Both the position numbers and the translations under genes were made by a program. Below, piece after piece: positions 15,359 through 23,595 of a stretch of 29,937 nucleotides of DNA. This stretch comes from an uncultured Lachnospiraceae bacterium (GTDB lineage Bacteria > Bacillota_A > Clostridia > Lachnospirales > Lachnospiraceae). Within the stretch, counting starts at the first letter, position 1; every line of letters begins with the position of its first letter. The notes beneath the pieces were generated by a model. The model searched no databases and had not been told where the DNA came from. It was given only the letters and a program-made list of their open reading frames with translations. The stretch lies in the NCBI GenBank assembly GCA_910585855.1, contig CAJUGZ010000013.1, forward strand, positions 1-29,937. The letters are read 5' to 3'.

Positions 15359-16855
15359 ATGAGAAAAGAGTCTGCCCTGCCACCATTAGGTGCTGTCTAT
15401 AGTATGTATATAAAAGAATTAAAGCGATATGGTGCATATCAAATTTTACATTCTGATTCGGAGGAAATCTGTTATCTTGTATTGGATTATCTAGAAGAAG
15501 TTCCTCCTGATCCAAAGTATATCACTTCTTTTCAGCCATTTTATCAAGAGCGTTATCAATATTATCATCAATTAGAGATCTGTCAGATTCCGAATAGAAA
15601 AGTTCCCAAAGATTATCTGTTTATTGGAGTTTATCCGCTTGCTGCCAAAAAGGAATGTACTTGTTTTAGTGAAAGGTGGAAAGACGGAAAAGAATATATT
15701 TATGAAATGGAGTGGCAGACTGCTGATCCAAAACAAAGAGCCGCTTATAAAAAGTATTGCGGCAGCAAAGAATTAGTAAAGGTAGGAAAGCAGTATTTTA
15801 AGAAAAATTTAAATGGGATGAAAACCGAATTATACCAGATAGCAGGAAAAGAATTTTCTATAGAACAGTTTCCTTGTATTACTTTTGTAGAAGTAAAGGG
15901 GAAGCAGAAGGGACTGTTAAAATGTTTGGAATATGCAGATTTAATACATACCTTGCGCTGGTGGTCACCTCAGATAAAAGTTTTGGATCTTAGAAAGACA
16001 GCTATACGTTGTTTAGAAATAGATGCAGACGGAGTGGAAAAGATTTATTTATCTAAAAAGATAAGACGAGTAGAACTATATGGAACAATCAGTCCATGTC
16101 TTCAGATTTTGGGTGAGCCAAAAGAATATGATCTTTTTTTATCGGTAACATGGCAGCCAAATGGGATTTTTTCTTATGGATTAGAACATGTGGGGGAACT
16201 GCGGATTTTAAACAGTAAAGAGCTGGATTTAAAAGCAGTGCTGCCTTTTTTTAAAAATCTTACTTCTCTATCTTTACAGGGGTATCCGGGTTGGTTAAGC
16301 GGATGGGATCAATTAGAGATACTTTCTAAATTAGAAGAGTTAGAAATAAAGGATTTATTTGGATATACAGCGGCAGATACAGAAGTTTTAGAACAGATTC
16401 CCAAATTAAAGCGGCTGTATCTTTCCGGTATTCCAGATGAAGTGGGACAGTCGATTTGCAGAAAATGGAAGGGAAAATTGGATTTGTTAGAGATGAGTCG
16501 GCTTCGCTCGGAAAGCTGGCAGAAGGAGAATCTGGAAAATCCATTTCAGCATTGGGATGAAAATAAAAAAATTCCAACCGATGCAGTGAAAAAGGCAGCA
16601 AAACAGTATAAAAAAACAAAGCAGATATTTAAACAGGCTTTTGAGAGAGAAAGGGTTATTTTAGCGGTAAGGGAGTATGCTGCTCGTTTTAATCGTTTAA
16701 ATCATCGCTATGCAGAATTTATTGAAACAGAGCAAAAAGCAGATATTTTTTCTGCTTTGAAACGGATTTATCGGGAAACTTTTATGGAGGAAAGGGGATT
16801 AATCGGGATAGAGGAAATAACAGAATTACTGGACGGGGAGAGGGAGAATTGGTAA
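15359..16855 (+). CDS. LRR-like protein of unknown function
   Basis: Soluble-looking protein of 498 residues with no signal peptide. The first 190 residues match nothing I know. Residues about 205-370 show irregular leucine-rich repeats (IKVLDLRKTAIRCLEI, LTSLSLQGYPGW, LEELEIKDLFGY, LKRLYLSGIPDE), suggesting a protein-binding solenoid. The C-terminal 120 residues are helical and charged. I chose ATG 15359 because GGAGG lies 8 nt upstream; ATG 15353 would leave only 2 nt. It probably forms a unit with the coiled-coil gene starting 88 nt downstream. The function is unknown. Confidence 0.72.
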   Translation: MRKESALPPLGAVYSMYIKELKRYGAYQILHSDSEEICYLVLDYLEEVPPDPKYITSFQPFYQERYQYYHQLEICQIPNRKVPKDYLFIGVYPLAAKKECTCFSERWKDGKEYIYEMEWQTADPKQRAAYKKYCGSKELVKVGKQYFKKNLNGMKTELYQIAGKEFSIEQFPCITFVEVKGKQKGLLKCLEYADLIHTLRWWSPQIKVLDLRKTAIRCLEIDADGVEKIYLSKKIRRVELYGTISPCLQILGEPKEYDLFLSVTWQPNGIFSYGLEHVGELRILNSKELDLKAVLPFFKNLTSLSLQGYPGWLSGWDQLEILSKLEELEIKDLFGYTAADTEVLEQIPKLKRLYLSGIPDEVGQSICRKWKGKLDLLEMSRLRSESWQKENLENPFQHWDENKKIPTDAVKKAAKQYKKTKQIFKQAFERERVILAVREYAARFNRLNHRYAEFIETEQKADIFSALKRIYRETFMEERGLIGIEEITELLDGERENW

Positions 16856-16943
16856 TTTATATGAGAATAAGGTTAATAGAAGCCCTTTTTTTGCCGATGT
16901 AAAAAGAAAGAAGATTGTGCGGCAAAGAAAGGGGCGGAGTAGA

Positions 16944-17795
16944 ATGGCTGGTGAAATTAGTGCTGGAATGGGGATGAGTGGTTTAGGAAATGCTGCTGTA
17001 AGCATAAGGGGACGTTCTGATTTAGATAAAAAGCGGGTGAAATCAAAAAAAGAGCAAAAGAAAAAGCAGTTAAATTATAATCCAAGAGAGATTTCTTCTC
17101 AGATTTTGCGGTCGGTGAAATCAGGAACGGCTGCTATTGTTTTGGTTCGGGCAAAGGTGAAAGTGGGGTCTTTGAAGAAGTGTCTTGGAACAGGACAGTA
17201 TAATGACAGAGAGGTTTTGGCAGCAGTAGCTCATGCACAGAGGATGGTAGGATGTGCAAAAATGAAATTAAATCATCTAAAAGAAGAGGAAGAAGAAGGA
17301 CGCAGCAACGAAAAAGAAAAGACAAGTAATCGGCAGCAGAAAAAGAATGAGATAAAACGCAGGGTAAGTCAAAAGGAGCGGGAATTAGAAAATAAGATTG
17401 CACAGGAAAAGATGCAGCAGATTCGGAAAGAAAAGACAAATCAGAGGGAGTATCTTCGGAAAAAGAAGATGCATCGAAATAAAGAACTTTCTAAGATTCA
17501 GGAAGCGGATATGAAATATTTGAAAGAGAAGTCAGAGGGATCGGATTCTTCTCAGGCGGATCAGAGCGGTGTTAGTTTGGAATTGAGTATGTCTGCTATG
17601 GGCTTGCAGGAGCTTCAGCTTAGCGAACATGCAATAGAGTTGATGGAGCAGCAGTTAGAGCAGGAGATTGCTATGCAGGTACAGGCAGAAGGAGGTATGT
17701 CGGCTTCTTTGGATTATTCTGGAACGAGTATGGGGAGCGGGCAGGATTTTAGTGGGAGTGTTGTTTCGGAGGCTTCGTTTGATGTTAGTATTTAG
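16944..17795 (+). CDS. Coiled-coil protein with conserved N-terminal domain, unknown function
   Basis: Protein of 283 residues. It starts MAGEISAGMGMSGLGNAAVS. A conserved-looking, Cys-containing segment follows at about 43-115 (LNYNPREISSQILRSVKS, LKKCLGTGQYNDREVLAAVAHAQRMV). Then comes a very basic and acidic coiled coil (about 117-205) and a Ser/Gly/Met-rich tail ending ASFDVSI. There is no signal peptide or TM. I chose ATG 16944, with GGAG just upstream, over GTG 16917. The product resembles hypothetical proteins I associate with Lachnospiraceae, but I cannot name a family. The tail composition hints at assembly or secretion as a filament or scaffold; this is speculation. Confidence 0.65.
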   Translation: MAGEISAGMGMSGLGNAAVSIRGRSDLDKKRVKSKKEQKKKQLNYNPREISSQILRSVKSGTAAIVLVRAKVKVGSLKKCLGTGQYNDREVLAAVAHAQRMVGCAKMKLNHLKEEEEEGRSNEKEKTSNRQQKKNEIKRRVSQKERELENKIAQEKMQQIRKEKTNQREYLRKKKMHRNKELSKIQEADMKYLKEKSEGSDSSQADQSGVSLELSMSAMGLQELQLSEHAIELMEQQLEQEIAMQVQAEGGMSASLDYSGTSMGSGQDFSGSVVSEASFDVSI

Positions 17796-17814
17796 TGCTG
17801 TAGGGAATGTTTAT

Positions 17815-17852
17815 CGGATGGAGGACGCCGAAAGTGAAATGGAGTTCTATTC
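17815..17852 (+). repeat. Solo left end of family-A repeat
   Basis: The left edge and left arm of copy 4 (17864-17901) occur here too, 49 nt upstream, with two arm differences (GCCGAAAG for GCTGAAAG; GTGAAATGG for GTGGAATGG). No interior follows, so this is a local duplication of one arm. Confidence 0.7.
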
Positions 17853-17863
17853 ATGGTTTAATT

Positions 17864-18031
17864 CGGATGGAGGACGCTGAAAGTGGAATGGAGTTCTATT
17901 CCGGGCCCGCTTGCGCTTAGCATTTCCTCGTAGCGGACACATAAGACGCTAAAATACAGCGTCTAAGTGCCGACGGGAAATGATGACCCTGCATAGAACT
18001 CCATTCCACTTTCGGCTGTGTATTCCGGGAG
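17864..18031 (+). repeat. Family-A hairpin repeat, copy 4 (forward)
   Basis: Arms 17876-17899 and 17993-18016 pair over 24 positions with a single T.G. The arm sequence (AAAGTGGAATGGAGTTCTAT) is the most divergent of the family, yet both arms changed together. The apical stem is GACGCT/AGCGTC. The gap 17796-18137 holds only this copy and the solo arm. Confidence 0.87.
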
Positions 18032-18137
18032 AAAAAAATGTAATTAAGTAGTAAAATGCTTGCTGTAGTGTTTGCAACTTGCATCTGTTAGATACTTTTT
18101 AGGAATTTATAATTTATTATAGAAAGAAGGGATTTGT

Positions 18138-19187
18138 ATGTCAATTACAATTCAGGCAAATGGACAGGGACGTGTAAATCAAAATGCGGCACGGTCAAAT
18201 GGTTTAGAAAATGAGGAAGTAAAGAAACAGGGCAGAGGACAGAAGAAAAAGGAATCAGCGAAAAATATTTTTGCAGGGGATTTGAATTTGGTGGAAGATC
18301 CGATTGCAAAGAAAAGAAAAGAAGCTCAGCAGAAGGCGTTGAAGATAGTACAGGAAGCTTGGGGAAGAGATCGGGATGTGGAGAATAGTATTCAGGAGAG
18401 AAGAGATAGTTATAATAAAATGGAGAAGTTGAGAGAAGAAGCGCAGAGTGTGGTGAAAGATCTGGAGGGGAATAAAGCTGCTTTGCGGGAAGAATATAGT
18501 ATTGATATGGATTCTAAGGAACAAAAGGATTTAGAGCTTCTTGAAAGGGATCAGAATAGAAGATCAGGATTAGAAGAGAATTTTACGGAAGAAGAAGAGA
18601 AGCGGTTAGGGGAACTGATGACAGAGCCTCGAACAGAATATCAGGAGAGAGCATTAGAGATTAATAAACAGGAGATTAAGTTTAAAAAGGATATTCAGTC
18701 TGCTGAAAATGGGATGAGAACGGAGTTGGCTAATATTCGCAGTATTGAGTTGGAAAAATTAAAGTCAGATCCTATGGTGGATGCACAAAAATCGGCAGAA
18801 AAGATTTTAGAGGCAGCTAGTAAAGAAATTGCTGGTATGCTGAAAGATGAAGCAGTGGATCATATTGACGAAGAGTTAGAGAAGAAGGAGGAAGAGGCAA
18901 AAGAAGAGGCAGAGAAGAAAGAAGAGAAAGAGGAACGGCAGGAGGAGATAGAAGTAAAACGGGCGATACAGGAGGCTTTGATTGCAAAGACAAAGGAGTC
19001 TGTAGAGGAGGCGGAAGCGGCACAGAAGAAACGGGATATGCCGGATGTTTCTATAGAAGAAACGATTGAGTTATCAAAGCCAAATGCACAGACACAGGAT
19101 GTACAAAAGAAGTTGAATGATCTTAAGAGTAGTATGAATGTACTTGAAGCGGATTTAAAAGGGATTCAGATAGATGAGGGAGTTTAG
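18138..19187 (+). CDS. Highly charged coiled-coil protein, unknown function
   Basis: Protein of 349 residues dominated by Glu, Lys and Gln. It begins MSITIQANGQGRVNQNAARSNG, then predicted long coiled coils run from about 50 to 300, including an almost pure E/K stretch near 245-272. There is no signal peptide, TM segment or motif I know. The ribosome site AGAAGGGATTTGT precedes the ATG. Composition resembles the 16944-17795 product, and the two may be related in role; family-A copy 4 lies between them. The function is unknown. Confidence 0.65.
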   Translation: MSITIQANGQGRVNQNAARSNGLENEEVKKQGRGQKKKESAKNIFAGDLNLVEDPIAKKRKEAQQKALKIVQEAWGRDRDVENSIQERRDSYNKMEKLREEAQSVVKDLEGNKAALREEYSIDMDSKEQKDLELLERDQNRRSGLEENFTEEEEKRLGELMTEPRTEYQERALEINKQEIKFKKDIQSAENGMRTELANIRSIELEKLKSDPMVDAQKSAEKILEAASKEIAGMLKDEAVDHIDEELEKKEEEAKEEAEKKEEKEERQEEIEVKRAIQEALIAKTKESVEEAEAAQKKRDMPDVSIEETIELSKPNAQTQDVQKKLNDLKSSMNVLEADLKGIQIDEGV

Positions 19188-19215
19188 ATTTTCTTTTTAT
19201 AACAGAGGTTTTTTT

Positions 19216-19397
19216 GGGGGAGGATGCTAAAATCCAAAGGAAGGTCTGTTCCGAGCCCGCTCTCGCTTAGCATTTTCTATTTTCTCATAGCGGACACTAA
19301 GACGCTAAAACACAGCAACACAACGTCTTAGTGCCGACGGGAAATGATGACCCTGCACAGACCTTCCTTTGGATTTTGGCTACGTACTTCCGCTAGA
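19216..19397 (+). repeat. Family-A hairpin repeat, copy 5 (forward, long-loop subtype)
   Basis: Arms 19226-19249 and 19357-19380 pair over 24 positions with one T.G. The interior has extra bases on both sides of the apical stem (TATTTTCTCA before TAGCGG; AGCAACACAA in the loop). The apical stem is a perfect 10-bp CACTAAGACG (19295-19304)/CGTCTTAGTG (19324-19333). Confidence 0.85.
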
Positions 19398-19737
19398 AAT
19401 AAAAATCAAGCCACTTTTTATGAGTAATTAGATTAATTTTTTCTGTGTTTCTTTTGTTCTTTTTACTTGATAATATTGTAATCCAATAACTAAAATTAAA
19501 ATGCAAATCAAAATTGTGCAGATCAAAAATTTTTTTAATAGCATAGCTTTCTTCGTATAAGCAGTCTGTGCAAATCAGAAATTTGATAGAAATATGTGTT
19601 TTGCTAGAGGTACAAATCGTAATTGATAATGGGACATAGTATGTCTCATTTTTATTTATAAGGGTATTGCTCGTTTTGTGTCCTGTAAATTTGATGTATT
19701 ATGGTGTATTTTGTTCTTGAAAGGAGGTTGAAAGTTA
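19398..19737. other. Intergenic stretch with one orphan terminator
   Basis: AT-rich, with no supported open frame. The only structure I see is the hairpin at 19629-19658. It also contains the ribosome site (AAAGGAGG) of the XRE gene. Confidence 0.5.
19629..19658 (+). terminator. Terminator-like hairpin
   Basis: ATGGGACAT (19629-19637) pairs with ATGTCTCAT (19641-19649), nine pairs with one G.U and a three-base loop, followed by TTTTATTT. It could end read-through from the unknown genes upstream and insulate the XRE gene. Confidence 0.6.
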
Positions 19738-20232
19738 ATGAATCAAATAAAAATCGGAGATTTTATTAGAGAGCTCCGTAAGGAAAAAGGACTCACACAA
19801 GAACAACTAGCGGAACAATTTAACGTAAGTAGAAGAACTGTTTCAAGGTGGGAAACGGGAAGCAATCTCCCCGAGTTGGACATTCTTATCGAAATGGCTG
19901 ATTATTATGGAGTTGAACTTCGAGCGTTGTTAAACGGAGAAAGGAAAAGTGAAGATATGGATAAAGAATTAGAAGAAACGGTATTAAAGGTTGCTGAGTA
20001 TAGTAATGAAGATAAACTGAAAGTTACAAAGCGGATGCATTTATTATTTATTGGTGGAATGATTGCTGCCATACTATATCTGATTTTAGTTTTTACAGAT
20101 CGTGCAGATAATTTTTGGGGTGGACTATGTTCGGGGATTCAGTTTGGAATGATGATTGTGGGTGTTATTATGACCAGCAAACATGCAGCTAAAATCAGAG
20201 CATATAAAATGCGGATTTTGAATAAGCGATAA
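19738..20232 (+). CDS. XRE-family regulator with C-terminal membrane segments
   Basis: Transcription regulator of 164 residues. The HTH_3 domain covers about 6-62 (IRELRKEKGLTQEQLAEQFNVSRRTVSRWETGSNLPE). The C-terminal half has two likely TM helices (about 103-119 and 131-147), so the regulator may be tethered to the membrane. AAAGGAGG precedes the ATG by about 9 nt. A good terminator follows, so it is its own unit. Targets are unknown. Confidence 0.85.
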   Translation: MNQIKIGDFIRELRKEKGLTQEQLAEQFNVSRRTVSRWETGSNLPELDILIEMADYYGVELRALLNGERKSEDMDKELEETVLKVAEYSNEDKLKVTKRMHLLFIGGMIAAILYLILVFTDRADNFWGGLCSGIQFGMMIVGVIMTSKHAAKIRAYKMRILNKR

Positions 20233-20270
20233 AATTACTGTTTTATATTGGAGGTTTTTTAATAAAAGTT

Positions 20271-20307
20271 ATGCTCGTCTTGCAGTTGCTGGATGAGCAT
20301 TTTTTTG
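20271..20307 (+). terminator. Rho-independent terminator of XRE gene
   Basis: ATGCTCGTC (20271-20279) pairs with GATGAGCAT (20292-20300), one G.U, and runs straight into seven T residues. Confidence 0.85.
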
Positions 20308-20359
20308 AGAGAATATTTGATGTTGGCTTAGAAAGAATTCTTATTGAGAAAAATTATGC

Positions 20360-20388
20360 TTGCAATATACCCCTATAGGGTATATAAT
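20360..20388 (+). promoter_or_regulatory. csoR-copA promoter with CsoR-type operator
   Basis: TTGCAA (20360-20365), a 17-nt spacer and TATAAT (20383-20388) make a good sigma-A promoter. Within the spacer, ATACCCCTATAGGGTAT (20367-20383) matches the GC-flanked dyad bound by copper-sensing CsoR repressors. Repression without copper and release by Cu(I) is therefore expected, as an autoregulated operon. Confidence 0.8.
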
Positions 20389-20413
20389 AAAAAAAGAAAG
20401 GGAGGGAATGTGG

Positions 20414-20722
20414 ATGGAAGAAATGGAAGAGGTTTGTTGTTCGCATAAAGTAAAAGAACGATCGGAAAAGGAGTATAAGGATTTGATCCATCGATTAAAT
20501 CGGATTGAGGGGCAAATACGTGGAATTAAAGGAATGGTAGAAAGAGATGTTTATTGTACGGATATTTTGGTACAGGTGGCAGCAGTCAATGCGGCTTTGA
20601 ATAGTTTCAATAGGGAGCTGCTTGCAAATCATATACGAACTTGTGTGATAAAAGATATTAAAGAGGGGCATGAAGAAACGGTGGAAGAGCTGCTTGTGAC
20701 ATTGAAGAAATTGCTGAAGTAG
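20414..20722 (+). CDS. csoR: Copper-sensing transcriptional repressor CsoR
   Basis: All-helical repressor of 102 residues that binds DNA as a tetramer and releases it on Cu(I) binding. The ligand set C48, H73, C77 has the same 25- and 4-residue spacing as C36/H61/C65 of characterised CsoR. The typical HRLNRIEGQIRGI segment is present. I chose ATG 20414, 7 nt after GGAGGG; the frame open from 20360 overlaps the promoter. The matching operator upstream and copA downstream confirm the role. Confidence 0.93.
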   Translation: MEEMEEVCCSHKVKERSEKEYKDLIHRLNRIEGQIRGIKGMVERDVYCTDILVQVAAVNAALNSFNRELLANHIRTCVIKDIKEGHEETVEELLVTLKKLLK

Positions 20723-20724
20723 TG

Positions 20725-20893
20725 GGAGGGATGCCGGAATTTGAAGGGAGGTCTGCGCAGGGTCATCATTTCCCGTCGGCACTTGGGTGCTGTATTTTAG
20801 CACCTTAGTGTCCGCTACGAGGAAATGCTAAGCGAGAGCGGGCCCGGAGCGGACTTCCCTTCAGATTCCGGCTGTATATTCCAGAAGATGAAC
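20725..20893 (+). repeat. Family-A hairpin repeat, copy 6 (interior inverted relative to edges)
   Basis: Arms 20733-20756 and 20849-20872 pair over 24 positions; all three non-canonical pairs are G.T. The edges are in forward order (GGAGGGATGCC on the left, GGCTGTATATTCCAG on the right). The interior, however, reads in reverse (GCAGGGTCATCATTTCCCGTCGGCAC comes first, with GCGGGCCCGG last). It lies between csoR and copA within the presumed operon, three bases after the csoR stop. Confidence 0.87.
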
Positions 20894-21017
20894 AGTAGAG
20901 GGGCGTATTTTTTTATCTGATATTTGGTATGGAAATATGTGCTATTGTTATTTTTTTGGTATGAGGGAAAAGATAAAAAAGAGTGAAAATAAAACATAGA
21001 AAGGGAAGGAAAAAGCA

Positions 21018-23585
21018 ATGGAACAGTATATAGTAACAGGGATGAGCTGTGCAGCCTGCAGTGCTCGTGTGGAAAAAGCAGTAGCAAAAGTGTCTGGGGT
21101 TACTTCCTGTTCGGTTAGTTTATTGACAAATTCAATGGGAGTGGAAGGGACGGCTTCTGCTCAGGAGATTATTCAGGCGGTGGAAGCGGCGGGTTATGGT
21201 GCAGCAAAGAAGGGTTTGGCAGCGGAAAAGAAAGACTCTGGTGTGGGCGAAGATCTGCTGAAAGATAAAGAAACGCCTTTGTTAAAGAAGAGGTTGTTTG
21301 CTTCTTTGGGGTTTTTGATTGTACTGATGTATTTTTCTATGGGGCATATGATGTGGGGATGGTCTGCTCCAGCTTTTTTGGCGGAAAATCATGTGGCAAT
21401 GGGGCTTTTACAGCTTCTTTTAACGATTGCAGTGATGGTGATTAATCAAAAGTTTTTTATTAGCGGAATAAAGAGTTTGATTCATAAAGCGCCTAATATG
21501 GATACTTTGGTGGCATTGGGATCGGCGGCGGCTTTTATATATAGTACGTATGCTTTATTTGCTATGACAGATGCACAGGCAAAAGGGGATATGGCTGGTG
21601 TAATGGGGTATATGCATGAGTTCTATTTTGAGTCGGCAGCAATGATTTTGACTTTGATTACTGTAGGAAAGATGCTGGAGGCAAAATCAAAGGGACGTAC
21701 AACGGATGCTTTAAAAAGTCTGATGAAGTTAGCACCGAAAACGGCTGTTATTTTGCGGGACGGGAAAGAAACGGAAGTATCGGTTGATGAGGTAAGAAAG
21801 GGAGATATTTTTGTTGTTCGTCCGGGAGAGAATATTCCTGTGGATGGATTGGTACTGGATGGAAATAGTGCGGTAAATGAAGCAGCTTTGACGGGAGAAA
21901 GTATTCCTGTGGATAAGGCAGCTGGGGATTTGGTTTCGGCAGCTACTGTAAATCAGTCTGGGTTTATTCGCTGTGAAGCAACAAGAGTAGGAGAGGATAC
22001 GACACTTTCGCAGATTATTCAAATGGTCAGTGATGCTTCTGCAACGAAAGCACCGATTGCAAAAGTGGCGGATAAAGTTTCTGGTGTGTTTGTTCCGGCA
22101 GTAATTTTGATTGCTGCAGCAACGATTCTTATATGGCTTTTAGCTGGAAAAAGTATTGGATTTGCTTTGGCTAGAGGGATTTCTGTATTGGTAATTAGCT
22201 GTCCTTGTGCGTTGGGGCTTGCAACTCCGGTTGCTATTATGGTTGGAAATGGGATGGGAGCAAAAAATGGGATTTTGTTTAAGACGGCGGTTTCGTTGGA
22301 AGAAACCGGAAAGATGCAGATAGTGGCATTGGATAAGACAGGGACGATTACAAGTGGTGAACCGAAAGTAACAGATTTGATACCAGCAGAAGGAACTTCA
22401 AAAGAAGAACTGCTGTTTTTGGCTTATGCACTTGAGAAAAAAAGTGAACATCCTTTGGCAAAAGCGATTCTTTCTTATGCGAAAGAAAAAGGAGTAAAAG
22501 AGGCAGAGGTGACGGAGTTTCAGGCACTGCCTGGGAATGGACTTTCTGCTTTGTTAGATGGGATAGAAATTGCCGGAGGAAATGATAAATTTATCGGACA
22601 TAGAGCAGGAATTTCTAAAGAAATAAAAAAACAGGCAGAACAACTGGCAGAAGAAGGAAAGACACCTTTATTTTTTGCAAAAGGGAGGAAACTTTCAGGG
22701 GTGATTGCGGTTGCGGATGTAATAAAGGAAGATAGTCCAAAGGCGGTACAGGAGTTAAAAAATATGGGACTATCGGTTGTGATGCTGACCGGGGATAATG
22801 AACGAACAGCGGCAGCAATCGGCAAGCAGGCGGGAGTGGATCAGGTAATTGCCGGGGTACTTCCAGAAGGAAAAGAAAGTGTGATTCGAAAGTTAAAAGA
22901 GCAGGGAAAGGTTGTTATGGTTGGGGATGGAATTAATGATGCGCCTGCTCTTACACGAGCCGATATAGGGATTGCGATTGGAGCTGGAACGGATATTGCA
23001 ATGGATGCGGCGGATATTGTATTGATGAAGAGCAGTCTGAGGGATGTACCTGCAGCAATTCGGTTGAGCCGGGCTACGCTTCGGAATATTCATGAAAATT
23101 TATTCTGGGCGTTTTTCTATAATGTAATTGGGATTCCGCTGGCAGCGGGGCTGTGGATACCTGTATTTGGATGGCAGTTGAATCCTATGTTTGGAGCAGC
23201 GGCTATGAGCTTATCCAGTTTTTGTGTTGTAACAAATGCACTTCGGTTGAATTTGTTTGATATGCATAATGCTGGAAAAGATAAAAAAAGAAAGGAGTGT
23301 CAAAGACTTTCGATTGAGTTGGAGGCTGGTAAGGAAAGTTTGGGACAGAAAAGAATGGAGGACAAAATAATGAAGAAGACGATGAAAATTGAAGGAATGA
23401 TGTGTGGGCATTGCGAGGCACGGGTAAAGAAGTGTTTGGAAGCGATTGAAGGTGTTTCGGAGGCTTTGGTTAGTCATGAAAATGGGACGGCTGTTGTTAC
23501 TTTAGAAGGGGCGGTTTCGGATTCGGTGTTAAAAGAAGCAGTGGAAGCGCAGGATTATACGGTGGTTTCTGTTTCGGAAGGATAG
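21018..23585 (+). CDS. copA: Copper-exporting P1B-type ATPase with C-terminal CopZ-like domain
   Basis: Membrane pump of 855 residues exporting Cu(I). Domains in order: N-terminal HMA domain (GMSCAAC, C11/C14), about eight TM helices, the CPC metal site (395-397), phosphorylation site D439 in DKTGT, the HP motif (478-479), hinge GDGIND (636-641), then TM7/TM8. Residues about 750-784 form a linker, followed by a second HMA domain (GMMCGHC, C796/C799) like the CopZ chaperone. The C-terminal HMA is unusual, as extra HMAs are normally N-terminal. No promoter or CsoR box is seen directly upstream, so it probably depends on the csoR promoter reading through repeat copy 6. AAGGGAAGGAAA precedes the ATG. 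Confidence 0.94.
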   Translation: MEQYIVTGMSCAACSARVEKAVAKVSGVTSCSVSLLTNSMGVEGTASAQEIIQAVEAAGYGAAKKGLAAEKKDSGVGEDLLKDKETPLLKKRLFASLGFLIVLMYFSMGHMMWGWSAPAFLAENHVAMGLLQLLLTIAVMVINQKFFISGIKSLIHKAPNMDTLVALGSAAAFIYSTYALFAMTDAQAKGDMAGVMGYMHEFYFESAAMILTLITVGKMLEAKSKGRTTDALKSLMKLAPKTAVILRDGKETEVSVDEVRKGDIFVVRPGENIPVDGLVLDGNSAVNEAALTGESIPVDKAAGDLVSAATVNQSGFIRCEATRVGEDTTLSQIIQMVSDASATKAPIAKVADKVSGVFVPAVILIAAATILIWLLAGKSIGFALARGISVLVISCPCALGLATPVAIMVGNGMGAKNGILFKTAVSLEETGKMQIVALDKTGTITSGEPKVTDLIPAEGTSKEELLFLAYALEKKSEHPLAKAILSYAKEKGVKEAEVTEFQALPGNGLSALLDGIEIAGGNDKFIGHRAGISKEIKKQAEQLAEEGKTPLFFAKGRKLSGVIAVADVIKEDSPKAVQELKNMGLSVVMLTGDNERTAAAIGKQAGVDQVIAGVLPEGKESVIRKLKEQGKVVMVGDGINDAPALTRADIGIAIGAGTDIAMDAADIVLMKSSLRDVPAAIRLSRATLRNIHENLFWAFFYNVIGIPLAAGLWIPVFGWQLNPMFGAAAMSLSSFCVVTNALRLNLFDMHNAGKDKKRKECQRLSIELEAGKESLGQKRMEDKIMKKTMKIEGMMCGHCEARVKKCLEAIEGVSEALVSHENGTAVVTLEGAVSDSVLKEAVEAQDYTVVSVSEG
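23370..23585 (+). CDS. Possible internally started CopZ copper chaperone (71 aa, in frame within copA)
   Basis: Codon 785 of copA is an ATG preceded by GGAGG at 23357-23361, spaced 8 nt, an excellent ribosome site. Translation from here would give a stand-alone 71-residue HMA protein beginning MKKTMKIEGMMCGHCEARVKK, the size and form of CopZ. So one gene could yield both the fusion pump and free chaperone. Another reading is that a former copA-copZ pair fused by loss of a stop codon and kept the old start site. Sequence alone cannot prove use of the inner start. Confidence 0.55.
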   Translation: MKKTMKIEGMMCGHCEARVKKCLEAIEGVSEALVSHENGTAVVTLEGAVSDSVLKEAVEAQDYTVVSVSEG

Positions 23586-23595
23586 TTAGCAATTC

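Noticed and set aside
20271..20376. 35-codon frame starting at the ATG in the XRE terminator
   Set aside because: The nearest GGAGG is 16 nt away, the ATG is part of a terminator stem, and the frame runs into the csoR promoter.
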